NCBI GenBank assembly: GCA_020058145.1
Contig: JAGVEP010000500.1
Location: 1 to 8,305, forward strand
DNA: 8,305 bases
Direction: 5' to 3'
Source of the DNA: Phycisphaerae bacterium
GTDB lineage: Bacteria; Planctomycetota; Phycisphaerae; UBA1845; Fen-1342
Shown here in pieces: positions 1-6,442 of this stretch. The stretch's first letter is position 1; every line of letters starts with the position of its first letter. The notes below the pieces were generated by a model. It did not search any database and had not been told where the DNA came from. It was given only the letters and a program-made list of their open reading frames with translations. The position numbers were made by a program, and so were the translations under genes.

Positions 1-2571
1 AGCCGCCGCGGAATCCGCCGTGGTCAGCGGCGCCGCCACGCTGCCGCCGGCCGCTTTGAGCTGTTCGAGCTTCTCCAGCGGCATCGTGTGCCGGCAGCGC
101 GGGAAGCCCGGACACGCGACGAACTTGCCCCGCCGCCCCGAGCGCAGCACCATCGGCTTGCCACACTTTTCGCAATTGATGCCCGCCAATTCCGGCGGCG
201 GCAGCGCCTTCTTTTCGAGCCGCACGTCCGCAGGCAGCGGCGCCGTGTTTTTGCACTTCGGGAACGCGTTACAGCCGAGGAACGCGCGGCGGCCCTTGCG
301 TTTGACGATCATCTCCCCTTCGTCGCACGCATCGCACGTCCGTTTCAGCTCGTTTTCGGTGACCAGCCGCAGCGGCTCGCCCTGCTCATTGCACGGCACG
401 GTGTTGCGGCAGGTCGGATACCCGCTGCACCCGAGAAAATGCCCGGTCTTCGATTGCCGCACGAGCATCGGCTGGCCGCAGAGCTCGCAGTTGTGTTCGG
501 AGGTCTTCGGCACGAGCGGCGTGCCCTCGCGGTCCACGTTCAGCGCCGCTTTACATTTCGGGTACGCGCTGCACGCCAGAAAGCGGCCGGCTTTGCTCCA
601 GCGGTAGACCATCGGCGACCCGCACGTCGCGCAGTTGTGGTCGCTCTTCTGGCCGCGTTCGGTCTCCATCTCGTCCGCGGCGCGGGTCAGCAGATCGCGG
701 AACGGGTCGTAGAACTCGTGGAGCACCTGGACCCAATCGAGGTGCGCGTCCTCGATCTTGTCGAGCTCATCCTCCATGAACGACGTAAATTTCACGTCCA
801 TGATCTTCGGAAAATGGGCGATGAGCTTGTCGGTAACGAGTTCGCCGAGTGCGGTCGGGAAGAACTTGCGGTCCTCCTGCTCGACGTACCCGCGGCTCTG
901 AATGGTGTCGATGATCGCCGCGTAGGTGCTCGGCCGGCCGATCCCATCCGTCTCCAGCGCTTTCACGAGCGAGGCTTCGGTGTACCGCGCCGGCGGCGAC
1001 GTGAACTGCTGCTGCGGGTCGAGCGCCACGAGCCCCACCGTTTGCCCCGGCTCGAGTGGCGGCAGGATTTGGTCCTCGCTCGTCACGCCGGCCACCTTCA
1101 TATAGCCGTCGAACACCAGCTTGCGCCCGTTGCCGGCGAAGCGTGCGGTGCCGCGCGGCGTCTCGCAGGTCACGCTGACCGACGTGGAATCCCACTGCGC
1201 CGGGGTCATCTGGCAGGTGATAAACCGTTTCCAGATCAGTTCATACAGCCGGTGCTGTTCGTCGGTCAGCGCTGCCCGCACGCTCTCGGGCGTACGGTTT
1301 GATTCCGTGGGTCGAATCGCCTCGTGGGCCTCCTGTGCCCGCTCCTGGCGCTTGCCGTACACATTGGGGTGGTCGGGCAGATAGGCGGCCCCATATTGAC
1401 TCTGGATAAAGTGGCGCACGCTGCCGATGGCCTCGGGGGCAACGTTGGTCGAGTCCGTTCGCATGTATGTGATCAGACCGACGCGGCCCTCGCCGTTGAG
1501 ATCGACCCCTTCGTACAACCCCTGGGCGACGCGCATGGTCCGCGACGCAGAAAACCGCAGCGCGTTGCTGGCGGTCTGTTGCAGCGTGGCGGTCGTGAAC
1601 GGTGCGCCGGACCTGGTCGTCGTGCGCTTGGTCGCCAGTTCAGCGACTTTGAGCTGCGGCGCGCGGACCGGATCGAGCGCGCCGGCCAGCTCGATCTGTT
1701 CGAGCCCCAGGCGTTTGTATTCCGCCCACGGATGGCGGTTCACACACTCGACCTTGAATCCCAGAGCTTCCGCGACAGCTCGGGCAGCCTCCACGTTCTT
1801 GACGGCCAGCGCCTGCCCGCTGAACTCGACGAGTTCCGTTCGCAGACAGCCGTGCTCGGCTAGCCAGGCCTGGATGTCCTTCTGAGTCCGTTCACCGCCG
1901 TGGATAAACTCGTGCCAGGGACCGCGTAAGCCTGTGGCGGCGTCGGCGTGGCCGGCGAGATAGGCCACCAGCTTCCAGCTTTCCTCTGGCACGAACGCGC
2001 GGATTTCGCGCTCGCGATCGACGATGACCCGGACGGCGACGGATTGCACGCGGCCCGCCGAAAGCCCTTTCGCAATTTTTCGCCACAGGAGGGGACTAAG
2101 CTCGTAACCCACGATGCGGTCGAGAATTCGGCGCGCTTGCTGGGCGTTGACGCGGTCCAAATCGATCTCGTGCGGGTGCGAAAACGCTTCCGTAATGGCC
2201 GCTTTCGTGATCGCGTTGAAGATGACCCGTCGGACCTTCTCCTTTGGCACGTGCAGCGCTTCCGCGAGGTGCCAGGCGATGGCCTCGCCCTCGCGGTCAA
2301 GGTCGGTTGCGAGGTAGACCGCGGGGGCGTCTGCGGCGAGCTTTTTGAGCTCGGACACGACCTTGCTGCGGGCCTTCACGATCTCGTAACTTGGTTTGAA
2401 ATCGTCGCTTACGTCGATACCGAAATCGCTGGGCGGCAGGTCGCGGACATGCCCCAGCGACGCTTTTACGACGTAGCCGTCGCCAAGGTACTTGTTGATC
2501 GTCTTCGCCTTGGCAGGCGATTCGACGATCACGAGCGGTTTGCCGACGGTCTTGCGCTTGCTGGTAGTCAC
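1..2571 (-). CDS. topA: DNA topoisomerase I (type IA), C-terminus cut by window edge
   Basis: This is the omega-protein that relaxes negatively supercoiled DNA by cutting and rejoining one strand. The frame is open without a stop for 857 codons and runs off the left edge. The GTG start at 2571 is the only ordinary start after an in-frame TGA at 2583; no strong ribosome binding site is visible. The Toprim domain is at the N-terminus: VIVESPAKAKT has the catalytic Glu at residue 17, and TDLDREGEAIAWHL has the metal-binding acids near residues 90-94. LSAGRVQSVAVRVI follows. The active-site tyrosine lies in GLITYMRTDSTNV at residue 369. AHEAIRPT and DGIGRPSTYA are also present. Four Cys4 zinc ribbons (C-x2-C-x16/17-C-x5-C) follow at 553-633, 409-489, 253-336 and 94-174. 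After them the protein turns Ala-rich, so the true end is probably close. The translation was followed through without a frameshift. Confidence 0.97.
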   Translation of the reverse strand, partial: MTTSKRKTVGKPLVIVESPAKAKTINKYLGDGYVVKASLGHVRDLPPSDFGIDVSDDFKPSYEIVKARSKVVSELKKLAADAPAVYLATDLDREGEAIAWHLAEALHVPKEKVRRVIFNAITKAAITEAFSHPHEIDLDRVNAQQARRILDRIVGYELSPLLWRKIAKGLSAGRVQSVAVRVIVDREREIRAFVPEESWKLVAYLAGHADAATGLRGPWHEFIHGGERTQKDIQAWLAEHGCLRTELVEFSGQALAVKNVEAARAVAEALGFKVECVNRHPWAEYKRLGLEQIELAGALDPVRAPQLKVAELATKRTTTRSGAPFTTATLQQTASNALRFSASRTMRVAQGLYEGVDLNGEGRVGLITYMRTDSTNVAPEAIGSVRHFIQSQYGAAYLPDHPNVYGKRQERAQEAHEAIRPTESNRTPESVRAALTDEQHRLYELIWKRFITCQMTPAQWDSTSVSVTCETPRGTARFAGNGRKLVFDGYMKVAGVTSEDQILPPLEPGQTVGLVALDPQQQFTSPPARYTEASLVKALETDGIGRPSTYAAIIDTIQSRGYVEQEDRKFFPTALGELVTDKLIAHFPKIMDVKFTSFMEDELDKIEDAHLDWVQVLHEFYDPFRDLLTRAADEMETERGQKSDHNCATCGSPMVYRWSKAGRFLACSAYPKCKAALNVDREGTPLVPKTSEHNCELCGQPMLVRQSKTGHFLGCSGYPTCRNTVPCNEQGEPLRLVTENELKRTCDACDEGEMIVKRKGRRAFLGCNAFPKCKNTAPLPADVRLEKKALPPPELAGINCEKCGKPMVLRSGRRGKFVACPGFPRCRHTMPLEKLEQLKAAGGSVAAPLTTADSAAA
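94..633 (-). other. Four tandem topoisomerase C-terminal zinc ribbons
   Basis: This protein segment of topA covers about residues 647-826. Each unit has two cysteine pairs, for example NCATCGS then ACSAYPKC, and NCEKCGKPM then ACPGFPRC. In type IA topoisomerases such ribbons bind single-stranded DNA and help strand passage, and in some species they contact RNA polymerase. All sixteen cysteines are present. The third unit has one extra residue between its pairs and starts CDACD rather than CxxCG. Confidence 0.9.
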
Positions 2572-2659
2572 AATGTTAACTCATTAGATATACAGCACTT
2601 AGATAGCGCCTGCCGCCGTCGTGTCCCGGAGAGACGAGGCACGTCGAACAGACCCTATC

Positions 2660-2684
2660 GGGAGTTCGGACGGACGAACTTCCC
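2660..2684. promoter_or_regulatory. Hairpin in the spacer upstream of topA
   Basis: GGGAGTTCG (2660-2668) can pair with CGAACTTCCC (2675-2684) around a six-base loop, giving nine pairs with one bulged A. No T-run follows on either strand, so it is not a standard terminator. It lies about 90 bases upstream of the topA start, so it could sit in the topA leader or be chance. No convincing -10/-35 pair for topA was found between it and the GTG. Confidence 0.25.
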
Positions 2685-2809
2685 CCAATGCTTAGCGCCG
2701 TGGCGGCGGCTGTCAAGGCAGAAACGTCGCTGGTAGTTCAAGACCAGGAGTTCCGAGCGGCGTTTCCAGCCGCAGTTCCGTCGAAGCACCGACGCGGTTT
2801 TGGACCCGA

Positions 2810-2868
2810 AACTCAGAACTCATCACTCGCAACTCAAAACTCTTCTCTGTGCCTCTGTGCCTCTGTGG
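2810..2868. repeat. Composite short tandem repeat (7-mer x5, then 8-mer x3)
   Basis: Five heptamers of the form (A/C)ACTCNN start at 2810, 2817, 2824, 2831 and 2838, exactly in register. They are followed by three octamers CTCTGTGC, CTCTGTGC and CTCTGTGG at 2845, 2853 and 2861. Elements of this look (strings of AACTC next to 'cctctgtgcctctgtgg') are, as I recall, scattered in intergenic DNA of planctomycetes and some other environmental bacteria. The element ends 17 bases before the tRNA gene. No function is known to me. The rest of 2572-2885 holds only the hairpin described separately. Confidence 0.75.
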
Positions 2869-2885
2869 TTTAACATGAATGCCGC

Positions 2886-2967
2886 GCGAGAGTGGCGGAA
2901 TTGGCAGACGCACCAGATTTAGGTTCTGGCGGGGAAACCCGTGCGGGTTCGACTCCCGCCTCTCGCA
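2886..2967 (+). tRNA. tRNA-Leu (anticodon UAG)
   Basis: This is a complete class II tRNA of 82 nt. The acceptor stem GCGAGAG (2886-2892) pairs with CTCTCGC (2960-2966), with discriminator A at 2967. The anticodon stem CCAGA/TCTGG encloses loop TTTAGGT, giving anticodon TAG at 2920-2922, which reads CUN leucine codons. A long variable arm (CGGGGAAACCCGT) and a T-arm GCGGG-TTCGACT-CCCGC follow. CCA is not encoded. No T-run terminator is visible downstream. The gene marks the left side of a small accessory-looking patch. Confidence 0.97.
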
Positions 2968-3113
2968 ATCAATGCGACGCAGCATGGCAGCTACGCTAGG
3001 CGCCGCGGGTCGGTCACGCGCCGGCGGAGAGGATTCACTCGTTAGCGGGTGCTGAGCCTAGTCGAATCCACAGGTGCATCTGTGCATAATAATGACGACG
3101 AGGATATCAAGTT

Positions 3114-3341
3114 ATGAGCACGGCGCCGGGAATCGAATCAGCGGGTCGCGCGCTGCCGGCGCAAGGACTGGCGGCCTTTCGAAATTGGTTTGTCTAGTTC
3201 GATGCAGGTCTCTGGGACCAGCAGTTTGAGGACGAGGTTGCCCAGGGTCGGCTCGACCGATTGGCCGACGAAGCGCCGCGGAACGGTGCGGCGGAGGTAC
3301 AGGTGGTCCTGATTGGCCGGGGATTCAGTCGCAGGAGATGA
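3114..3341 (+). pseudogene. Broken small ORF with in-frame amber stop
   Basis: From an ATG at 3114 (with AGGA nine bases upstream) one frame reads MSTAPGIESAGRALPAQG and then LAAFRNWFV. It stops at TAG (3195-3197), then continues in the same frame as FDAGLWDQQFEDEVAQGR and LDRLADEA before a TGA at 3339-3341. The two halves look like one small acidic protein. From memory, planctomycete genomes encode short proteins with a WFxEFDAxxWDxQ...GRLDxLADEAL pattern, often next to RelE/ParE-type toxins, which would make this an antitoxin-like remnant. In those the amber position is usually Glu, so GAG to TAG would explain the break. After LADEA the match fades, suggesting a second lesion. The closing TGA lies next to the ribosome binding site of the following gene. 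The family assignment is unverified. Confidence 0.55.
3333..3337 (+). promoter_or_regulatory. Ribosome binding site deciding the nuclease-like gene start
   Basis: AGGAG lies eight bases before the ATG at 3346. The next in-frame ATG at 3376 has only a weak AGAG before it, and an earlier ATG at 3313 has no such site. This favours 3346 as the start, although the conserved part of the protein begins at the 3376 methionine. Confidence 0.6.
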
Positions 3342-3345
3342 GGCC

Positions 3346-3864
3346 ATGTTTTGCCGGTGCTCTTTGGCGCCAGAGATGAAGAAAAGCCCGCGCCATTCGA
3401 AGATCACCGGCGACTTCGCCGAGGGACTGTTCCTCTACTGGCTTTCGAAGCACGGCTATGAGTGCGTTCGCGTCGATCACACGGGCATCGACCTCATCGC
3501 CTGCGATCCACGCGGCAAACGGATGGGGATTTCCGTGAAAGCGCGCTCGCGCTATGAGGGCACGGAGAAGACCTCGGTGAACTTGCCTCCGGACGGGTTC
3601 CTGAAGGCCGAGAAAGCCTGTGCTGCCTTCGGCTGCGAGCCGTACTACGGCATCGCCGTTGATGCGGGAGAAGTGATCCGCTGCTTTCTGCTGCCGCTCG
3701 ATCACCTGAAGAAGCTGGCTGGCGGTTCGGTCCCCGGAATGCGGTATTGGGGGATGGCCGACTGTCATGTCGCTCGTTATCGCACTGACCCCCTCGTGCA
3801 GCGCTTTGAGCTTCAGATCACAACCTGCTCCTGGAGCGGAATTCACTCAGCTCCCACAGCCTAG
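3346..3864 (+). CDS. PD-(D/E)XK nuclease-like protein of unknown role
   Basis: The product is 172 residues if started at 3346 (162 from 3376). Its middle has the layout of a restriction-endonuclease-like fold as in Holliday junction resolvases. An early acidic residue lies in GDFAEG (Glu26), followed by a Tyr/Trp-rich helix and HGYECVRVDHTGIDLIA with the motif II Asp at residue 49. The strand MGISVKARSR carries Lys65. The usual Glu or Gln two residues before that Lys is Ser63, so catalysis is not certain. The C-terminal part (ACAAFGCEPYYGIAVD, then CFLLPLDHL) looks like a conserved accessory region. No signal peptide or membrane segment is visible. The gene sits between a broken small ORF and a convergent toxin-antitoxin operon, just downstream of a tRNA gene, which fits a defence or mobile context. 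The fold is inferred from motifs only; the substrate is unknown. Confidence 0.7.
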   Translation: MFCRCSLAPEMKKSPRHSKITGDFAEGLFLYWLSKHGYECVRVDHTGIDLIACDPRGKRMGISVKARSRYEGTEKTSVNLPPDGFLKAEKACAAFGCEPYYGIAVDAGEVIRCFLLPLDHLKKLAGGSVPGMRYWGMADCHVARYRTDPLVQRFELQITTCSWSGIHSAPTA

Positions 3865-3878
3865 TTTGCCGTTTCGTA

Positions 3879-3895
3879 CGCGCCACCGTGGCGCG
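3879..3895. terminator. Hairpin between convergent genes, possible bidirectional terminator
   Basis: CGCGCCA (3879-3885) pairs perfectly with TGGCGCG (3889-3895) around a three-base loop. It lies in the 40-base gap between the stop of the nuclease-like gene and the stop of hepT, where a shared terminator would be expected. There is no T-run after the stem on either strand, so intrinsic termination would be weak. Confidence 0.4.
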
Positions 3896-3904
3896 CGTCG
3901 TGCT

Positions 3905-4255
3905 TTACGAGCCTGTTGCTTTTCCGAGCAGTACCACCACTTGTCGATACAACTCGGGAAGGCTTGTGCGCACCGCCTGCCAAACCACCTCGCAGTCGAT
4001 GCTGTCGTACGCATGGATCAAGCGGTTGCGAAAGTTGATAATCAAGCGATAGTCGGTCAACTCCTCCGCGGTCTGGGGGTCGCGCTTCGCCAGCCGGCCC
4101 AGGGCTTCGCCGATGATCTCGAATTGCCGCTCGATTGCCGAGCGAAATGCCCAATCCTGCTCCAGATCGTCGAGACGGCGGTCAGCGGCGAGTTCGAGAA
4201 TGCGCTCGGCCGCGATGCGCATGTCCTCCAGTAGCGTTAGCGCGTCAGGCAGCAT
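3905..4255 (-). CDS. hepT: HepT-like HEPN toxin (DUF86 family)
   Basis: This 116-residue all-helical protein is the RNase toxin half of an MntA/HepT pair. The family signature R-x4-H-x-Y is present as RNRLIHAY (Arg76, His81, Tyr83). In characterised pairs the Arg and His form the RNase centre of a HEPN dimer, and the antitoxin adds AMP to the tyrosine. Other family marks are RSAIERQFEIIGEALGRL in the middle and a conserved helix before the motif. Length is normal for the family. The ATG at 4255 overlaps the end of the upstream nucleotidyltransferase gene by 11 bases, so the two are translationally coupled. The product is cytoplasmic. All key residues are intact, so it is probably active. Confidence 0.93.
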   Translation of the reverse strand: MLPDALTLLEDMRIAAERILELAADRRLDDLEQDWAFRSAIERQFEIIGEALGRLAKRDPQTAEELTDYRLIINFRNRLIHAYDSIDCEVVWQAVRTSLPELYRQVVVLLGKATGS

Positions 4256-4547
4256 AAATCAGCGTACGTGTACGATTAATGGAAGCCAGTAGATACTTGT
4301 TGTGAATGGACCGCGGCGTGAGAAGATCCACGTGCCGACCGAAAAGGGCTTCCAGCGCCTCGATGAAACCGAAATAGCCGTGGAATGTGATTTCCTCGAA
4401 TTCCGCGAGACAGTCGACGTCGCTGCGGCTGGGATCAAATTGATCCGTCGTCGCCGAGCCGAAGATCTCAAGCCGTTTGACACGAAAGCGTCGGCAGAGC
4501 TCGGCCAGCTCTGTGCGCTTGGCCAGGATTTCGGGCGGTAAGGGCAT
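4245..4547 (-). CDS. mntA: MntA-like minimal nucleotidyltransferase antitoxin
   Basis: This 100-residue protein is the antitoxin half of the pair; known members neutralise HepT by transferring AMP from ATP to the HEPN tyrosine. The polymerase-beta-like signature is FGSATTDQFDPSRSDVDCLAEF, split here as Gly30-Ser31, then Asp43-Val-Asp45. A third acid, Asp74, is in HVDLLT. The N-terminal helix (EILAKRTELAELCRRF) and the strand VKRLEIFGS fit the family. CLAEF replaces the commoner LLVEF after the DxD, a mild deviation. The gene comes first in the operon and overlaps hepT by 11 bases. No ribosome binding site precedes the ATG, but a -10-like TAGAAT ends six bases upstream, which may mean a leaderless transcript. 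Confidence 0.92.
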   Translation of the reverse strand: MPLPPEILAKRTELAELCRRFRVKRLEIFGSATTDQFDPSRSDVDCLAEFEEITFHGYFGFIEALEALFGRHVDLLTPRSIHNKYLLASINRTRTLIYAA

Positions 4548-4553
4548 AGTCGG

Positions 4554-4559
4554 ATTCTA
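4554..4559 (-). promoter_or_regulatory. Candidate -10 box (TAGAAT) of a leaderless mntA promoter
   Basis: Read on the minus strand, TAGAAT is one base off TATAAT and ends six bases before the mntA ATG. That would place the transcription start at or next to the start codon. There is no Shine-Dalgarno sequence in the gap. At 17 bases upstream the -35 candidate (CTGGTT) is poor. The 99-base gap up to the neighbouring gene is otherwise featureless. Confidence 0.35.
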
Positions 4560-4646
4560 CCGGAGGCCGCCGACAAAACCAGGGTGCGCCTGTTCCAGCC
4601 GGGACCGTGGGCGGGCGCCATGTGATTCCGCGTTTCCGTGACCGCC

Positions 4647-6104
4647 TCAGCGCGCCGGCGCTTCGTCGCTGTTCTCCGCCCAGTCGATCCACATTTTGCA
4701 GCGGGCATAATCGACCGTACACGACTTCATCTCGCGAAACATCGGCATGCCGAGCAGCATGTCGATACGGACGCCGAGCGCGGGGCCGAGGGTCTTGTCG
4801 AGCACATCGAGGCCGAGACCGCCGTAGTTCTTGAACTCGCGACCGCCCAGCCGGAGCGTGGCACCGGAACTGAACGAGATCTCCATGTTCTCGCCCGAGC
4901 CAATGCCGACGGCGACGCCGGGATTGAAGGTCGGGATTTCCCGGTCCGGGAACAGGTCTTTGAGCACGGAAGGTGCGGTCGCGACGACGTCGGCGCCGGT
5001 GTCCAGCAACGCCAGCGCAGGCCGATTATCGAGCTTCACCGGCAAAATGAGCTTGGCATCGGAGACCAGCCGCATGTCCACGGCCTGCCCCGGTCCCGGT
5101 GAGTCCGACGAGCGCGCCACGTGCAACTGCCCGCCGGCAAGATCGAGGGTCATCCGTCCCTGCATGAAGATGCCGGTGCCCAGCACGCCGTCGGCGGCGT
5201 TCAGCACGGCAGCGCGTACATCAAAAGTGCGACATATCACGCGGCGGCACCGAATCGTGCCGATACGCAGTTCGTCCAGGAGCACTTGTCCGCAATCGGT
5301 CTTGCCGGATGCCCCGCGCAGGGTCGATTTTGCGACGGATTTTAGCCCAAGTTCGTCAGCCACAGCCTGGTCGAGGGCGACGATGACGCTCCCCCCGGTG
5401 TCAACCACCATCCGGTACGGACCGCGGCCATTGATCAGCACGTCGCAGCTCGGCAGGTTGAGCAAGACCAGCGGCGGCATTGCGGCCGCGCCGGGTTCGG
5501 CGATCTGATTCAGCGGCTGCACGCCCACGGCTGCGAGGAAGTCGGCCACGCCGTCAACCGCTTCGTCGAAAAACGTCTCCGGGTAGCCGTGGTTGGGGTC
5601 GAGCAGTTTCTCGATGCGCCGCACGAGGTCGGCCAGGCCGTGCAGGCGGTTGGCCGCGAAGCGGACGCTAGAAACGGCCATCAAATCCTCGGCCGTTTGC
5701 GGACGGACGGACTCCAGGCGGTCGGCGAGCCTGCCGGCGGCGTCGAGATGTCCTTGTGCGGCCTCCATCGCGATCAATTCGCGCAGCGCCACGGGATCGC
5801 GCGTGTCGCGGGGGATTTCCTTCGCGCGCGTTTCCGCTTCTTCGAGGTGTCCGGCACGCGAGAGGGCGCGGACGATCATGCCGCGCAGCTTGGGCTCGTC
5901 GGCATGGGCCTTCATCGCGGCCTGGGCGAAGCGCAGGCCGGCCTGCCAATCGTCCGCGCGGTACGCGGCCTCGAGGGCGTCCTTCAGGCCCGCGGCCGTC
6001 TGCGGCACGTCCTTGGGGACTTTGGCTTTCCACGGATTGTCCGGTTGGTCGCTGCCCGAGATGAGGAGCATGAGCGCCGCCAAGATCAGAATGGGTCGAG
6101 ACAT
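4647..6104 (-). CDS. Secreted protein with two retropepsin-like aspartyl protease lobes
   Basis: The product has 485 residues. An N-terminal hydrophobic signal (SRPILILAALMLLISGS) has no lipobox cysteine, so export to the cell envelope is likely. Residues about 35-195 are helical and TPR-like (repeats around AYRADDWQAGLRFAQAAMK and ALSRAGHLEEAETRA). Two retropepsin-like lobes follow in one chain. Lobe one has VVDTGGSVIV (Asp235) and ends in DGVLGTGIF. Lobe two has LLDTGADVV (Asp368) and ends in DMLLGMPMF. Each lobe has its own DTG and hydrophobic-Gly motif, so the chain could form the active site that viral retropepsins build as a dimer. Substrate unknown. The ATG at 6104 has AGGA seven bases upstream. 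It is downstream of, and in the same orientation as, the hydrolase gene, but separated from it by 338 bases of repeats. Protease activity is inferred. Confidence 0.87.
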   Translation of the reverse strand: MSRPILILAALMLLISGSDQPDNPWKAKVPKDVPQTAAGLKDALEAAYRADDWQAGLRFAQAAMKAHADEPKLRGMIVRALSRAGHLEEAETRAKEIPRDTRDPVALRELIAMEAAQGHLDAAGRLADRLESVRPQTAEDLMAVSSVRFAANRLHGLADLVRRIEKLLDPNHGYPETFFDEAVDGVADFLAAVGVQPLNQIAEPGAAAMPPLVLLNLPSCDVLINGRGPYRMVVDTGGSVIVALDQAVADELGLKSVAKSTLRGASGKTDCGQVLLDELRIGTIRCRRVICRTFDVRAAVLNAADGVLGTGIFMQGRMTLDLAGGQLHVARSSDSPGPGQAVDMRLVSDAKLILPVKLDNRPALALLDTGADVVATAPSVLKDLFPDREIPTFNPGVAVGIGSGENMEISFSSGATLRLGGREFKNYGGLGLDVLDKTLGPALGVRIDMLLGMPMFREMKSCTVDYARCKMWIDWAENSDEAPAR

Positions 6105-6146
6105 CGTACCGTCCTGTTAGCGTAGTGCCTGACGATTACCAGCACA

Positions 6147-6203
6147 TGGGTGGGGTGGCCATCTTGGCCGCCCGAGGCGCGGGCGAGACGCCCACTCCAC
6201 CCA
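6147..6203. repeat. REP-like imperfect palindrome
   Basis: TGGGTGGGGTGG (6147-6158) pairs with CCACTCCACCCA (6192-6203); eleven of twelve pairs are Watson-Crick and the other is G-T. Inside, GCCCG (6170-6174) pairs with CGGGC (6180-6184) around a five-base loop, giving a branched or stacked hairpin. Intergenic hairpins of this GGGTGGGGTGG type recur, as I recall, in planctomycete genomes. It lies 43 bases upstream of the aspartyl-protease-like gene and could end transcription arriving from the hydrolase gene or act only as a repeat. Confidence 0.6.
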
Positions 6204-6234
6204 GCTTATTTGCTGTTCTTAACGAGGCAGTACA

Positions 6235-6442
6235 TTAGTACTACAACGCTAGAACGCTCCGCTGCTGGCAGAGGACCGACCAACGTGGAAGCACGGCAAA
6301 CAACGGTCCGAACGCATCCGGCCATGGCGGCGGCTACGCCGTTTGTTCCCGCGTATTACCGCAACCAGTCGAAACGCCGTAACCATCTGCCACACAACAA
6401 CTTACGAATGCACCTTAGAACGATCTAGCGTTGTAGTATTAG
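6235..6442. mobile_element. MITE-like element, 200 bp with 15-bp terminal inverted repeats
   Basis: TACTACAACGCTAGA (6239-6253) is repeated perfectly inverted at 6424-6438, with partial similarity a few bases further in. Directly outside both ends is TTAG (6235-6238 and 6439-6442), a 4-bp target duplication. TTAG fits the YTAR target of the IS5 group, which duplicates four bases. The 200-bp interior has no recognisable transposase, so this looks like a non-autonomous element moved by a transposase elsewhere in the genome. It lies directly against the stop codon of the hydrolase gene, whose TAG is at 6443-6445. The IS-family link rests on the target duplication alone. Confidence 0.8.

Noticed and set aside
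88..1302. Long plus-strand open frame of 404 codons
   Set aside because: It is antisense to topA, whose catalytic and zinc-ribbon motifs are clear. The Arg-rich translation is typical of a shadow in GC-rich DNA.
2713..2985. Minus-strand open frame of 90 codons with RRESNPHGFPRQNLNL
   Set aside because: This is the antisense translation of the tRNA-Leu gene and the tandem repeat, a common false protein.
3122..3145. Sequence resembling an inverted tRNA T-arm (GGGAATCGAAT)
   Set aside because: The flanking bases do not form a five-pair T-stem and no other tRNA arms are present; it is inside the broken small ORF.
3138..3407. Minus-strand open frame of 89 codons
   Set aside because: It runs antisense to the broken small ORF and the start of the nuclease-like gene; no recognisable motif.
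2944..4700. Possible second copy of the tRNA-Leu 3' end as an att site
   Set aside because: No repeat of GGTTCGACTCCCGC or its neighbours was seen in the accessory patch by eye.
5589..6125. Plus-strand open frames of about 175 codons
   Set aside because: They are shadows of the N-terminal helical region of the aspartyl-protease-like gene.
6150..6428. Plus-strand open frame of 92 codons across the spacer
   Set aside because: It crosses both the REP-like hairpin and the inverted-repeat element and shows no protein family features.
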